From assembly GCA_030435675.1 (NCBI GenBank), contig CM059624.1:13478769-13542768 (forward strand): a stretch of DNA of 64,000 nucleotides, written 5' to 3'. The position numbers and the translations under genes are program-made. Under the pieces are notes generated by a model. That model saw nothing but the letters and a program-made list of their open reading frames with translations. It was not told where the DNA came from and made no database searches. Below, one piece after another: positions 12,506 through 24,913 of the stretch (positions are counted from its first letter, which is position 1; each line of letters opens with the position of its first letter). This DNA comes from Steinernema hermaphroditum. Lineage: Eukaryota > Nematoda > Chromadorea > Rhabditida > Steinernematidae.

Positions 12506-14150
12506 AGACTCCAACCAACAACACCAAAGGATCGCCAAATAGATTGTAGTATTATATTATTCTATTTTTTTTTATTTCTCTACACATCTCTCTATACCGG
12601 TCTCTGATCTCGACGAACCAGCCCTGAACCGTTTGCCACCACGCGGTTAGGCGGTATTTCCCCATTCTGTATGTACAGCGAGAGACATATCTCTTGGCGC
12701 TTCCCTCCCCCCACTTCTCTATCTCCCTCTCCCTTCAGCTCTCCTTTCCACAGTCCTGCCGCGCCGCTTTGTTTGTACCGCACATCCCAAATTTACGATC
12801 CCACCATATACGGACATATTTATTGTACAAGAATAGAATGAATTTATTTATATAAAGATCTGAAGTTGACAGTTGTGGAGGTGTTCGGTGGATTCGTGGA
12901 TGCTTCCTCCAGCAATGATGAACACGCAGCTCTTCCAAAATGATGTGTTCTATAAATAGGACAGTGAAATGACGAGGCCTTTTCCGCGAATTGCTTTAAT
13001 TGATAGCGTGTCAGCTTATCGTCTTCCCTTTAGAGAATAAATTACTCTCTAGTGGATAGTAGATCATTGGATGTGTGCAAAAAGTCACTTTTTACATGAT
13101 GCTATTCAGTTTTGTCTATGGATTTCGTGATGCAATTGAATGAATAATGATGTGAAAACTGTGAATGCCGAAGGAGATTTGGTAAAATTTGGTAAAAGAC
13201 TTCATAGAGGATCAAATGAACGATGTAATAAGAGTCCTCAAACATCTTACTTTCGCTGGCAAAATACTTAGACATGATTATTTTCTTTTTCTGTACATTT
13301 GTGCATATTTTTGCTGAATATTGCTTAATTTTTGCAATGGGCACTGTTCTCCATATAGGGACACATTGCTAGGCAATTCTATAATACAATCTGTTTTTCA
13401 ATTTGCATTTTTGCTCAAAAAAAAACGTCAACATCGTTGCAAATAATGATGCGGATCAATCCGACGGGGAAGGACAACATCTAGCATCATTCTTGCCCCC
13501 TTTTGGGTACATTCGAGAGTACATTTTTTTATAAAAAGATGTAGAACACTACCGTTTGATTTTTGGATTATGAAATCAACGCTTTAAGGCCGGAAGTGTT
13601 TGTTAAATGCGCTCTAAAACCGAAAGTGTAAATTTTCAATTAATTATTAATTAATTAATTAATTGTCATCCTGCGCGTTGTTTTAATTGGAAGATTTATA
13701 ATTGTGTTTTGTGTCAAAACGAAAAACAACAACACTCAATTTTGAGAGTATCGTCATCTGCACATACCAAGAATACCAAGAAGAAACTTTGTGCTCTCTG
13801 ATTATCATATTGCACATCATTATATTTGAAAATAAAGCCTAAAAGAAGAACAGGTTCATTATTGTCCAAGAATTGACTTACATTATGTTTAGTTTACTCA
13901 GCAACCGGTTAAGACTCCTCATCCCCCTGTAGTCCTGGTTATCGTATGGTACAAAATTCACCTAGCCTTTTTCTCAGACATACCTAGAAACTTAGACTTT
14001 TGGCCGCGCCTAAAAATACTTATGGCCACTATTCCGAGTTTTGGCAGCCCACAAATACTTGTTGCCGATATTTGCTAATAGAGCCGAAATTTTGTATCTG
14101 AAATGTACGATTTTTGGTGATGTTCCCTTAAACCCTTTGTAGTTATGAAT

Positions 14151-14520
14151 GAGGTTCAAATTTTTGTACTGACAACTGTCCGATAATAAAATTTACCGTG
14201 ATTATTCTATATTTGTGAGCTGCGCAGCTCGATTCTGAGATTTCGCACTCCATATGCTGTTCTATCAGGCGCATTTTTGCCGGTAGAGATTGTTCACCTG
14301 ATTTTGTATCACAAATATCTTAACCTTTGAAAAGTGTTGAACATCAACAGTCGTTTTATCTTGAAAATGAGAAGAGAAGAGCTGGTCGACAACGTGGTGA
14401 AGTTGTCTTTTGCACAGTCGCTTATCTTAACCTTTGAAAAGTGTTGAACATCAACAGTCGTTTTATCTTGAAAATGAGAAGAGAAGAGCTGGTCGACAAC
14501 GTGGTGAAGTTGTCTTTTGC
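14151..14520 (+). repeat. Dispersed repeat with internal 98-bp tandem duplication
   Basis: The 98-bp unit beginning TATCTTAACCTTTGAAAAG occurs at 14,316-14,413 and again at 14,423-14,520, essentially identical, separated by 9 bp. The sequence just before it (from about 14,151: GTCCGATAATAAAATT, then GCACTCCATATG) matches a diverged copy at 17,395-17,700, so the duplicated unit belongs to a longer dispersed element. It sits immediately 5' of a Tc1-like transposase fragment and may be part of that element. Confidence 0.75.
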
Positions 14521-14640
14521 TGCATTTGCATTTATGGGTAGCAGTGGAGGTACACGCTTAGGATCACCCTGTTTTTTAAGGTTTTAAAAGAACCATAACT
14601 TCAGCAATGAAAGCAGGTCATAGAGCGACTGAAAAGAAAC

Positions 14641-14830
14641 CTGAATCCTATCGAAATCCATTGGGTATTTTTGTTGGGGAAGCTGTACGTCAATGGAAAG
14701 CAATTCAACAACAGAGAACACTTAGAAACAGCGATTGGACGGCGTGGGAGGATATCAGCTTCTTCTCAACTTGGTCAACAGTATACCGAAGAGACTCTTC
14801 CAGGTCGCAGTGAAACAGGCACTTATTATT
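14641..14830 (+). pseudogene. Tc1-like transposase C-terminal relic
   Basis: Starting at 14,641 one frame reads LNPIEIHWVFLLGKLYVNG and then KQFNNREHLETAI. This is the NPIE...W block and following helix of Tc1-family DDE transposases. A second frame then gives WTAWEDIS, and a third gives LVNSIPKRLFQVAVKQA, which corresponds to the family C-terminus (LVxSMPRRL...). Three frames are needed to follow a single conserved order, so the gene carries at least two frameshifts and is dead. The N-terminal DNA-binding part is not found upstream. Confidence 0.75.
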
Positions 14831-17394
14831 ACTGTCGTTTTTTGGTGTTCTCTAAATCATTAACTTTGTCTGGCCCTTACCATTTTGCAACGTCTGCATT
14901 TGGGCCTTTCAGATAGATTGTATCTTATCTCCGAGAGGATCGGTTGAAATTTTTCGAAATTCTGAGAAGATAGGCAGACATAGCTGCTCTTGCAACTGAC
15001 TGACTGTATATCACTCAATCGTTGGAAAAGTAACACATCTACTGCGTAGCTTTTGATTTAGGATCGAAAGTCTCTGATTCCTCGACTCTCGTTCTCTGAG
15101 CTACAATTTGGTTGTTAATTGAATTTTTTCGAATAAAAAACCTCTTTTAATTCAGCGTGTACCTTCACTTCTACGGCAGGGAGTCTACTTAGGAGGACTT
15201 TTGCTTTGACTCCACGTATTTTTGGCAAAGTTCGGAAAGAAAGTTTAAGAATGGAAAATCCTCCAAAAACAACACTGAGTCATATGTTTTTCAGATACGT
15301 TCCACTGCAGCCATTGCACATTGCGATTTCGAATATCTAGGGGTCGCGGTGTCGGCGTGAAGTTAAGGCTTAGTCATTTCCTGTGGTTGTTCGTGTGTAG
15401 TGGAACGACAAAGATCAATAGCTGAAATGATTCTTACAGTATCTAGTCTCCACCTTGTAGCGAGTTGGTGGTCTGAGATATCAAGGCAAAACTCAGGACA
15501 TACCCAATAAAGAACATAAGTATTGTCATCCAACTTTCGGGAGGATCTGTCCAGGACGCTAAGAGAATTAGTGTGGACAGTGTGTCCTGTAATGATAGAT
15601 TAAACATCACTAAATTGTTACCACCTTTTTGGACATCTTGCGGTCCCTGTTCAGCCTACTCATGAACTGTCATTGGAGAACGTCGTCTAATTTTCGACAA
15701 CAGTATTGTGCCATTTCCTTATTCTTATGCCATTGGGCTTTGAATTATACTCGTGAACGTCATCGCCAAAAAATGCTCTTCGATCGCCTCTTCTTCTGAA
15801 CCACAGGTTACCCCAAATTAGCAGCTCTCTCGATCTTCGGTCGGCCGAAAAAAGCGCTCCCGATGGCGTCAAATCCGCCTCGCGCGCGGACAATGGAGGC
15901 GAAAGCATTAGAATGCTATTCCTGCATTTCAAATAAGGTCTTGTGAGAGTCTAAGCTATCGGATGTACCGTAGCCGTGAAGTGCATAGGCAGAAATCATG
16001 CCGAAAAGACGAAGTCTTATTTTGCGGAGGAGCTAAGGATAGGCACTTCCGGTGTCTCGTGGCGAAGTCCTTTATGTGTGGAGACAAAAACGATGTACTT
16101 TGGGCATTAGATGCGCTTGACACCTCGAATTTGTTGCCCTTTTAAGCGTGAAGAAGACGTCACTTTGAGTAGGCGCACGTGGATCGAGCTCGACGAGATC
16201 AGTGATCGCAGACGATGGTGCACGGGGCTGAAATATGGCGGCGGTAGGGGTGATATATGGACGTGTTTTGCGTCGATGCGGAAGGGACGATGAAGTGTTC
16301 GTGGAAACAGGGGAATGTATGTGATGGGTGCATGTGACGTCTGCAAAAGTCGTTCAACATGCACGCGATGCCTTCGGATAGGAGGATACCCGGCCATTAT
16401 CAGGGACACAGGGATTAATCTGGAGGGACTGATCACCCATGCTATATTCCAAGAAATTTGACTATGGTTTGATGTGGGTCGAATCTAAGATGTTCATAAA
16501 TAAGGAGAGTTCTACATGTGTTTTCACCTACTGGCAACAAAAGAATCTTGTTTATGTCACCATTTGTGCGCTTATCCACTCGGAACTTGGGGATGACAAT
16601 CTTGCTTATAAGCACGTCTATTCCGAGCTTTTCAAAAAGAACATAGCTTACTTGTAGGCGGATAAGCACTCTATTGTTATGATTGACATTGAAGTGTACT
16701 GAAGCGGTACAAGCGTAGGATCAGTAAAGTCAAAAAGTAAGATGACTGAAGACCACCGCAGGACCACATAGATTTTTTTGTATTATAAATGCCTCAAAAT
16801 TAAATGCTTATAAACACTTGATGAACTAGTGACATCTAGATGCCGTAAGAAGATTTCCTGTGCTCCTTAAGGAGATCGGAGGCGAAACGGAAGATCTTAT
16901 TTTCGTTTCTTTATGTGATGATGATTTTTGGATGATGATTTTGATGATGACCATACGATCGATATGGTTAAAATTTCAGACATAAGTGCTATTCAATACC
17001 TAGAATTTCTGATTTTTAATCACAATTGCACATAGTGCATACATTTTTATATTTTTGTCGTTAGTCGAAAAAACACAAGAAATACACCAAGTTCTTCATT
17101 GAGATCTTGCTGACCATTCTCTCTTTAAAGCCTTCATATTCGGATGATGAGTACTGCTTTCAATGTGCCATTTCATTACCATGCTCCATCAAGGATCGCT
17201 ATCTCTCTCTCTCTGAGGTTCCCCGATTGTTTTGATTTAAGGTTTAGCTATGCATCAGTGGTAGTGTAGCACATTACGACTGTTTCAGACACTCATTGCA
17301 GCCGATTTCATTAAATTGCAAAACCGGCTCGCATTGGCCCGGACACACTCAGTCTCACACGAGACATATTGGCTTAGGAAGTAATTCTGTCATT

Positions 17395-17700
17395 TTTGGT
17401 ATTTTTGCTCCTATCATGTGCTACTAACTATCCGTTAATAAAATTCAACGCACTTATTCTGCTCTTTTTATTTTTGAGCAGCGCAATTTCATCCATAAGA
17501 TTTCCGCACTCCATACGGTGTTCTGTCGGTCATATTTTTGCCTATCAAAATTGTATACCTGATTGTAATCAAATAACGATGTGCATGACAATAATCGCTG
17601 CGCAATCGCTTTGTTGATATCTTGAAAATATATTTCTTCGTCCAATACGAATGGTAACTGGAAAAATCCTTTGTCTTAACCATCGTGAAGCTAAGTTTTA
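17395..17700 (+). repeat. Diverged copy of the 14.15-kb dispersed repeat
   Basis: Shares an ordered series of blocks with 14,151-14,520: CCGTTAATAAAATTC, TGAGCAGCGCAATT, TTCCGCACTCCATACGGTG, ATTTTTGCC, CACCTGATT-like TACCTGATTGTAATC, and CTTGAAAATAT. Identity is moderate, and this copy lacks the 98-bp duplication. Confidence 0.6.
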
Positions 17701-18639
17701 TTAACTGACATCCTTATTACAATGGCGTGCGTGCGAAACATACATAAGACGTTGATTTAGCTAATAGCATATGTGTTTCGTATGTTTGTTCTTTTAAAGC
17801 CCAGATCAGTTAGTACATAAGTAGGTGAAACTTATTCTCAGATCTATTGATCTCACCGCATTGATGCAAAGTTGATTTTGCTGCTACATGACTGAAACAT
17901 GACGTCGACTGACTAGTATGACGTTCATATAATTTCTGCCTACATTCCCATATAATTATCGCCCAGTCATAATCACAAAGATCACTGTTCCTACGGTACT
18001 ATTAATATCTGTTTGCATGCACCTGTCTGTCGTCTTTGTCTACTCTTCGATTTCCAGAACGGTGAGGGCGTGTTTATCTCGTGCTTTTCACAAAGAGCAT
18101 GTTTTCATTGTAGGTGGACAAAGAATCCATTATTTGATATCATAGTCTATTTTGCTTCATACCGTAATGCTTCATACCACAGTGTGTACATTGTGATTAT
18201 AAGAAGGCGATGTAGGCGTGCTGCTTGGAAATACTACTTGTTTTTGTGTAATTCAAGCAAACCGATGGAAACGTGAAAACATGGCGCATAGGCAGACTTG
18301 TGACTCATCTTTATCTCGCGTTCGCTCAACGAAATGTGACACTAGAGTGATTTGGCGGAGACGAGATGACGCGAGGAACGAAAGCAGAACGGATGCAACT
18401 TTGGAGAAATTCCGTGACTTGCGACTAATGGAGTACACAAACAGTAATTTGCTCGGTCCGATAAGTTCGCGATAAGTGTATGATAAATGGAAAAAAGGCT
18501 GAAATCGGACGGGGATCGTAATCGGATATATTATGACTTGCAAAAGCGTTCTATTATCTCTGAATTAACACGACCACAAAGCTGAATGTTAGCAGCTTGA
18601 ATATCATGGGGTCTTCAATTTTTTAATTTGTGGTGATCG

Positions 18640-19215
18640 ACCGGATTTCACTCAGAAACGAGTTGAGTGAACAGCCGTCGATCTTGGGGCAATGATCGGT
18701 CCGGCTCCCAGACCGCCTGGTACACCAATGGGCTATTGATCCACGGTTTCTCCACGAAGGTCGGTCATCGACTCAATGAATTAAGAAAGAAGGAAGTCCT
18801 TGGTTCCGGCTCTTAGAACTCGCTTTAGTGGAGAAGCAGTCTACCGTACATAAGTTGTTCTCTCCTACAGCTCTGTCGGAGGCGAACGGGTCGTTTTCTC
18901 AAGAATGAGTTGGATAACCTTCTCCAACAGCCGATCCGAATATGGTTCTGCGCCCTAGTCGTTGTACTCCCCCGGGGCGGCCCGGAATGGATTGAGCGTC
19001 TTGGCCGGCAAAGTGTTTGACAAGATGAGGTTCGACGAAATTTTAGCAATGAATGGAAAGTAAGATGGGATCTACGGAAATACATTTTTGTTCTGGGGCA
19101 TTATTTTCGTTTCGTGTTGCTAGCGATCGGTCGGATTTCCAACAGAAACGAGTTGATTAAGGTCGGCCGTTGTTCATGAGAGACCTGGGAAACGTAGTTC
19201 CAATGTCTTGTCAAG
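18640..19215 (-). repeat. Two degenerate family R fragments
   Basis: From 18,640, GATCGACCGGATTTCACTC...GAGTTGAGTGA...CCGTCGATC...GGTCCGGCTCCCAGACC follows the family R right half in inverted orientation with many changes. From 19,117, GCGATCGGTCGGATTTCC...GGTCGGCCGTTGTTC...CGTAGTTCCAATGTCTTG repeats the same order. Both are old, and the internal part of each is truncated. Confidence 0.55.
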
Positions 19216-20457
19216 AAGAACCAACTTTGAGAAAAAACTGGCTGTTAAAACTCGCCAAATTTCCGAGCGATGAAAATTCTTTTAATGTATAGTTTGCACA
19301 CTTGACTGCTAATTCACGGTTTTGCTTTGAGTTTTGGTTGGTATGAGCCAAAAAGTGCAACCACCATTACTCACAACAGAAAAGCACAATCAAATCTTAG
19401 CGATCTATTTGCTGCATACGCACCTTGATGAAATTGTGTAAACAAAGGGAGGTGGCGTTGTAAATAAAGTAAAATTTAAATGGATTGCTACGTCTATGGC
19501 ACTTTAAATGTCAGCGATAACCGGGTTACTCTGTGTTTACACGCTTGCTGATCTTGTTCACGTAGTGCGAATAATGGTGGTTTTTGTCAGAAAAAAAAAC
19601 CCGAATATATTAGGTTGGTAAGTTGAAGGGGCTATGCATTCATCATTTACTTTGTGTAATGAACAATCGTATTTGGCTGTTATGTTTTTGTAGCATGTAG
19701 GAAGAACCCTTCCCTGTTTTTAGAATTTATCTTTATTTTTGGCTACATTAAAGTCAAGAGTCAAACCTTTGTTGAGGTTTCAAGATTGGGAAAATCGGAT
19801 TTCAATGTTGATCAGAGGCACTTAATAACTGACAGAATTCACAAATGCGCAAGCAACATTTTAGGAGGTGCAATTTTTGCTAATGCTGGATTCGTTCGAA
19901 TCGCCTTTCTTTCGGCGTCTAGACAAAGCACAATAAAAATAATGTGTTCGTCTTAAATGTTCTCTCCCACACTTTCTGCTACAACCGGTTTGTGGTTTCA
20001 CTTTATCGTTGCGTTTTTATCGAACAGCTGTATAAAAATAACGAGAAAAATTATGCTTCTCGTGGCCAAAAAGCTTAGACACCACTGAATACGGATTGCT
20101 CACTAATTCACAAAGTGAAAACTGATAAAGAGTAATCATAAAATTCGCACCAAGGTTTCCATTGAGCGCTGCAGATCAGGCTCGGCATCACTGTAAGAGA
20201 ACTCTGCGAAAGACGACATCAATGACCTGGCGCTCTAGTGTCAATAAACAGTGGTCGGTGATTAATGTATAGTTTATCGCTTTCGGCGGATTTCACGCTG
20301 CGTCCGCATGAGGACTTCAGTTCGAGTTCTGTCGAAAACGTAGATTTTGTCCTCTTTCTGTCATTCGTGTCCTCAGCGATCGGGGTCCTCGTATAGAGGC
20401 CCTAAATTCAGCCTCTTCATGACCTAATCTGTTTCCCCAAAATAGGCTCTCTTTTAC

Positions 20458-21003
20458 TTTCATTTGTGTCGGAGGCGATCGGTCGTCCACTCACTCTCTG
20501 AGTGAGAGATCTTCTGGCTTCGGCGCAGGGCACAGCATCAGAGTAGAAGGCGACGATCCCATCAGTGTGCGCGGGCATCAGAGAGGCGAAGAGTTGACCC
20601 CGGAGACGGTGGAACACAGCAAGCCCATCTTCAGCTCGGGAAGCTTCTTCGGCGGCTTCCGCGGGCAGCACGGGCGAAGAACGGCATCTGGGCGAAACGC
20701 GTCGGTGGAGCACAACGGGCAAACCGGGAACCATCAAGGCAGCTGGCGGCACAGACTTCGGAGTTGTAACGCTTCTTCGGCTTCTCTGGCGCCGCGGGTA
20801 AAGTCGGGCGGTAGTGATGGGCTTCTTGGCAAGACGTTGGAACTACGGCTCCCTGGTGTTCCAGGCCTTCTGGGAGCCGGGGTGATCACTATGCAACCAA
20901 CAATGACGGGAACGACCAACACCGAGAAAGACCGCTCACTCAACTCAGTCGGCCCCAGACAGCCTCAGAGAGAGCGAGTGGACGACCCGACCGATCACTG
21001 GGA
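20458..21003 (+). mobile_element. Family R, longest plus-strand copy
   Basis: This copy starts TTTCATTTGTGTC...GCGATCGGTCGTCCACTCACTC and ends with the inverse, GAGCGAGTGGACGACCCGACCGATCACTGGG, so it has terminal inverted repeats of roughly 30-45 bp. The interior is GC-rich (unlike the flanks) and contains the hallmark core near 20,840-20,885: CTACGGCTCCCTGG, a short loop, CCAGGCCTTCTGGGAGCCGG. The core can fold into nested stems (CGGCTC/GAGCCG outside, CCTGG/CCAGG inside). No transposase is encoded, so I infer a non-autonomous DNA element. Other copies or fragments lie near 1.6, 9.6, 18.6, 19.1, 20.3, 21.4, 31.6, 32.2, 42.2, 44.2, 45.8 and 62.0 kb. Compared with the 31.6-kb copy it has a roughly 28-bp internal deletion. 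Confidence 0.75.
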
Positions 21004-21369
21004 GATGTGTCTAATATCTCACGTGACACTGACACTCTGAATTTGGGGACGATAGTCGATGTAACACGAGCTACGGGTACTACTACAGGAATTGTTGTGC
21101 ACTCTCCTCCGGATTGCATGGGTTTTAATATTTGTTACCTCTCGGAATGTCGCATTTTTTACTAATTATGAGCTTTTATTGCTTGACTGAGACTTAAAAC
21201 TGGAAGATCACACATGAATGGTGCTATAAAGGGTACTGCAACTAAAAATCTGTTCCTTATTTATCATTCTCGTTTCAATTTCGGTATCTTGCACAATGAT
21301 CATCTTAGCACAAGAGGCACATAGCCTTATGCTTTTCGCATATATCCAAATAAGGTCGATATGCAAAGT

Positions 21370-21500
21370 GATCTGCGATTCTTCTTCGGCCTCTCCGGGC
21401 AGCGCCGGGTCATCGGTGAGGTTGTAATGGTATTCTCGGAAAGACGGTGGAACTACGGCTCCCTGGTGTTCTAGGCGAGTGGACGATCCGATCAATCGTT
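21370..21500 (+). repeat. Internally deleted family R copy
   Basis: Contains TTCTTCTTCGGCCTCTCC, the hairpin core AAGACGGTGGAACTACGGCTCC...GGTGTTC, and then jumps directly to the terminal motif GAGTGGACGATCCGATCAATCG. The segment between core and terminus seen in the 20.5-kb copy is deleted. Confidence 0.7.
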
Positions 21501-22923
21501 AAGGACACAATTTTTAAGTCATTTGACGACACTTCTATAAAACTCCCACAAAAATTTTGAAGCTAGAAGAACAACACCTACAAAAAGAATATTCGCCATC
21601 ATACTACTAATATTCGATTTTTACTGTTAATATCCTCATGTTTTTTGAAATAATACCAGTATGCAGAAAGCTGCTAAACCGTTTTCACATTAATCTGATT
21701 GCAAAAGACCATGGAATCCGTGTAATCGGCTTTTCGGAATCTTATCCCACACCACGAGGGAGATTAACTGAACCGCAACGTGTAAAATTAAACGTACTTC
21801 CAAAGAGGATTATGCGATCACTGAAAAGAATTTGCTGGATGATTCTAAATTTAGAATTTTGTGGAGGGCGAGTAAGCGTAAATTCTTGAGTTCTTCATTT
21901 ATGCAAGAATGGTGGTATGCAAGTTTTGAAAAGTGAGTTTAGCCTGCAAAGCCAAGTGTCTGTCAGGTAAATAAACGATTTTGCCTATTTATGTCTGTAA
22001 TGGCTTTCTCTCAACTGTATTTGTTGCCACCGGACTGAGGCTATTATGTCGCTTTCTGACGTCATTTTATTTTCAAATGCACTAGTTTAGTCGTACATTT
22101 AATAATTATTTCCAATCATTATTTTACACAGTGCACCCTTCACAAAGGCCGCTTATTTACACCACGCATTGCCTTAACTATTTCTTAGTAAGGCACAACA
22201 CTCTGACGGTAATAACTTTTTCATTTCTGCGAAATTCCGAAAATTATGTATCTCTAAACAAAGGGGTATTAAGGTGAAAATTACCGTACTTCCAATCCAC
22301 ACAACAAAGGCGGCATCACGTCATAATAAAGCAACGTCATCCACCCTCCGCTTTGTCAAAAATAATCGGCTTTGAAAAGAGCAAATCAATTTGTGCTCGT
22401 GCGGGTGGTCTCGTGCTTAACTGGACGCCAGGGGCCGCGTTATGCAGGAAGCACAGGTGTTTGTGGATGATTGACGGCAGAACGACGATCAGCTGATGCA
22501 AAACTATGCAAAGGAAGAGTGACGGTGACGGTTCGTGCTTTCGGGCAGCCGTATAGATTGGGGCATTATGGAAAAACAAATCGAAGATTATAAGGAGGAC
22601 TGGTTGCTTTGGTTTTTGAGGGATCGTTCAGTTTATCGTACTTGAATGGAACGGCATCCGGAGCCTTGCTCGGATGAAACTGTTCAAACACTCAGTCCCC
22701 AGTATTCACAAACCGCGAAGATTATCACACTGAAAAAAATGGAACTTTCACTTGGAGGAGCTTCCTGTCAATATGTAATATTATGTCAGGAAAGTGTTCA
22801 AATATACATCTTCTTTCGTGGCATATGTCCACGGGAATATATTTTAGATGGACTCCAATTAACACAGTTAAGACGGACCCTTATCAGCTTAAGATCGGCC
22901 CAAAACCTTTAGTGTTTTTATTA

Positions 22924-23353
22924 CACATGGCCAGAGATGCCGAGTCGGGTTGATTTCGCAATCGGAGCCGAGCCGGCTCGGGTTGGCTCCGAGCCGACCG
23001 TGAGCCGACTATATATACTAGGGAAAATTTCGATCGTTCGCGGGGAGCGGTAATAAGGGCGCAAAACGAAACGACAAGAGACAATTGGCATACAGCGGCG
23101 AAGCAACGGGCATCCGATTTTCTCTCGTCGTCTGCTACCGCTCCCCGCGAACAGTCGGAATTTTCCCTAGTATATATGGCGGAAACCCGGCTCGGGTTCG
23201 GCTCAAGCCTACCCGTGCCGAGCCTGAGCCGGCTCGGGTTTCACGAGCCGAGCCCGAGCTGGGTGGTCCGAGCCGGCTCGGCTCAGGCTTGGCTCGGGCT
23301 TAGCTCAGAGGCTCCGGCTCGGCTCAGGCTCAGTTGGTATCTCTGCACATGGC
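22924..23353. mobile_element. hAT-type foldback MITE with 8-bp target duplication
   Basis: The element occupies 22,932-23,345. Its ends are CAGAGATGCC on the left and, read inverted, CAGAGATACC on the right, matching the CAGRG-type termini of hAT transposons. It is flanked by identical 8-bp direct repeats CACATGGC (22,924-22,931 and 23,346-23,353), the target-site length expected for hAT. Inside, long inverted arms rich in GAGCCGAGCCGGCTC units flank a second inverted pair (23,008-23,050 and 23,139-23,178, containing CTAGGGAAAATT and its complement). No transposase is present, so mobilisation would need an autonomous hAT elsewhere. The intact target duplication indicates a comparatively recent insertion. 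Confidence 0.85.
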
Positions 23354-23608
23354 TCACCGTTTGCGTTGACGACGCGAGAATCGCTTAAATTATGATCTAC
23401 GTGCGCAGGCTTTGCCGCTCGCATCTGCTTCGGATCTCCGCGACGACATCATGAAAGCTCACTATGTAAACCGGAAAAAAACCCGAAAAACCGAACCCGA
23501 ACATGTTCCTTTTTTAATATCTTCATCTATTTTCTTGAACATCGACGAACAGTGACGATTCATGCATGTGCTCAGCTTATTAAGAAACGAATACCCTCTT
23601 TCCTACCA

Positions 23609-24905
23609 GTTTATTCGTGCGGCTTATTATAACAAACAATGCTATTTAGAAGACAATAATAGCGCCGGGAAATTGCAGACTCATGTTCCGTACTCGGAGA
23701 GGGCACGAGAAGTAGCTTTCTACTCTTCGCTGTGAGTAGTGCCGTAATTCGGGGATAACGATGACCTCGAAACTGACTATTCCTAGAGAATAGTTTACGA
23801 GAAACGAGATCCACATAACACATGTCAAGAGGGCCCAGTAGGCCTGGAAAATTTCGATAGGTTCCCTTATGAGCTGAAATCAGAAGGATTGGATAAATCC
23901 TAACGTTTCAGACGTACTTTTCCGTGGTACTTCATCCAAAAGTCGTCGTCCTGTTCGATGTAGAGTTTCTCGTAAAGAGAGATGATCTTCGCGAGGATGT
24001 CTTCATCGGTGGACGCGTCCTCAAACCATTCGGCTTTTAGAGCTGGAGTGTTCTCCTTCTTGAGCTGCCGCCATGCTCTTTCTAGATATCACGTTTTATT
24101 TATAGCAGCTCGTGTGATCACCTTGTTCTACGGCGCTGTCATGAAAGCGCGTGGCGATTAGCTGTGTCGCTTTTGCATCGAAGGCTCGAAGCTTCTGTTC
24201 CATCACCTTCAGATCGTAATCTGTGTCGATGCTGTAGGGAAAAAATTCGCTCTTTGTCCCGAACATCATGTTGGCGAACTCGAAATTTAGCATGTTCAAC
24301 CTCTCGGAGGCGACGTCTTCCATCGAATTAGGGAAGACGGTGGACGAACAATCGAGAATCGCTTGGAGTAGCTTCTTGTTTAGAAAGTGGTGACTTTCGG
24401 GAAATCTGTGGGTCGGGCCGAAGCGAAACACTTGAAACCAGTACTTCAACTCTAAACGTTGCTCAAACAAAAGAACATATTCTTTTTGGATATCCTTAAG
24501 CCCTAAAAATTCTTTTAAATATTTGAAGTCCATAAAATCAAATCACCTTTACATGGATACTCACAGAGCACTGGAACCAGTAAAACGCTCAAAAGTGCTA
24601 ATTGTATGTGCATCGGAGATGAACCTGCAATCGAGGATGGAACTGAAATGCCATGTTTCAAATATATGCATTGCGGCTGTGTTAAAATTTACGAATTTTG
24701 TTCACACAATATCAACGGCTACGGTATTGTTGACAACGTAGTTTGTACGATGTGCTTCATTTATGTTTCCGGGTCATTAATGAAACTGCTTCTGTAATAC
24801 AATGTGTCCAGTAATGATAGGTTCTCCTGGTTTTTCGGCCGTTTAAGGCGGAATACGCATTTTTGAAAGAACGGATTTCACAGAAAAAGCATGGAACATA
24901 AGGTG
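23609..24905. repeat. Segmental duplication, left copy
   Basis: About 1.3 kb including the whole gene at 23,646-24,613 plus its upstream region (blocks such as ACGAATTTTGTTCACACAATATC and CCAGTAATGATAGGTTC) is repeated at 29,252-30,515 in the same orientation. The copies are about 5.6 kb apart. Coding exons are very similar, while the upstream DNA carries indels. Confidence 0.85.
23646..24613 (-). CDS. Signal-peptide protein with one C-terminal hydrophobic segment, copy 1
   Basis: Four exons on the minus strand, 24,547-24,613, 24,122-24,502, 23,918-24,081 and 23,646-23,873, are joined by GT-AG introns of 44, 40 and 44 nt. They give 279 residues with all phases closing. It starts MHIQLALLSVLLVPVLCEYP, a clear signal peptide. 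The middle is soluble, charged and mostly helical, with no family I recognise. Around residue 215 there is a hydrophobic stretch (ALLTCVMWISFLVNYSLG), probably a transmembrane segment, followed by a basic tail containing HYSQRRVESYFSC. The start was chosen because exon 1 supplies a signal peptide and is conserved in the second copy; a shorter frame starting MDFKYLKEF lies in the first intron and is not conserved. The gene is half of a segmental duplication with 29,296-30,262. Confidence 0.75.
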
Positions 24906-24913
24906 GAATATTT

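Larger units (their letters stand above)
12506..22923. other. 10-kb gene desert with repeats and transposon relics
   Basis: No gene can be supported. Identified contents are a 98-bp duplication (14,316-14,520) inside a longer dispersed repeat that recurs at 17,395-17,700, a Tc1-like transposase fragment (14,641-14,830), several family R copies (18,640-19,215, 20,330-20,400, 20,458-21,003 and 21,370-21,500), an (AATT)n stretch near 13,640-13,670 and a short CT run near 17,200. The remainder is unclassified AT-rich DNA. Confidence 0.6.

Noticed and set aside
20567..21040. 157-codon plus-strand open frame
   Set aside because: It lies wholly within a family R repeat, its text is not kept in frame among copies, and its composition reflects the GC-rich repeat.
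24096..24533. Alternative start MDFKYLKEF for the duplicated secreted protein, copy 1
   Set aside because: It lies in the first intron, is not conserved in copy 2, and would remove the signal peptide encoded by exon 1.
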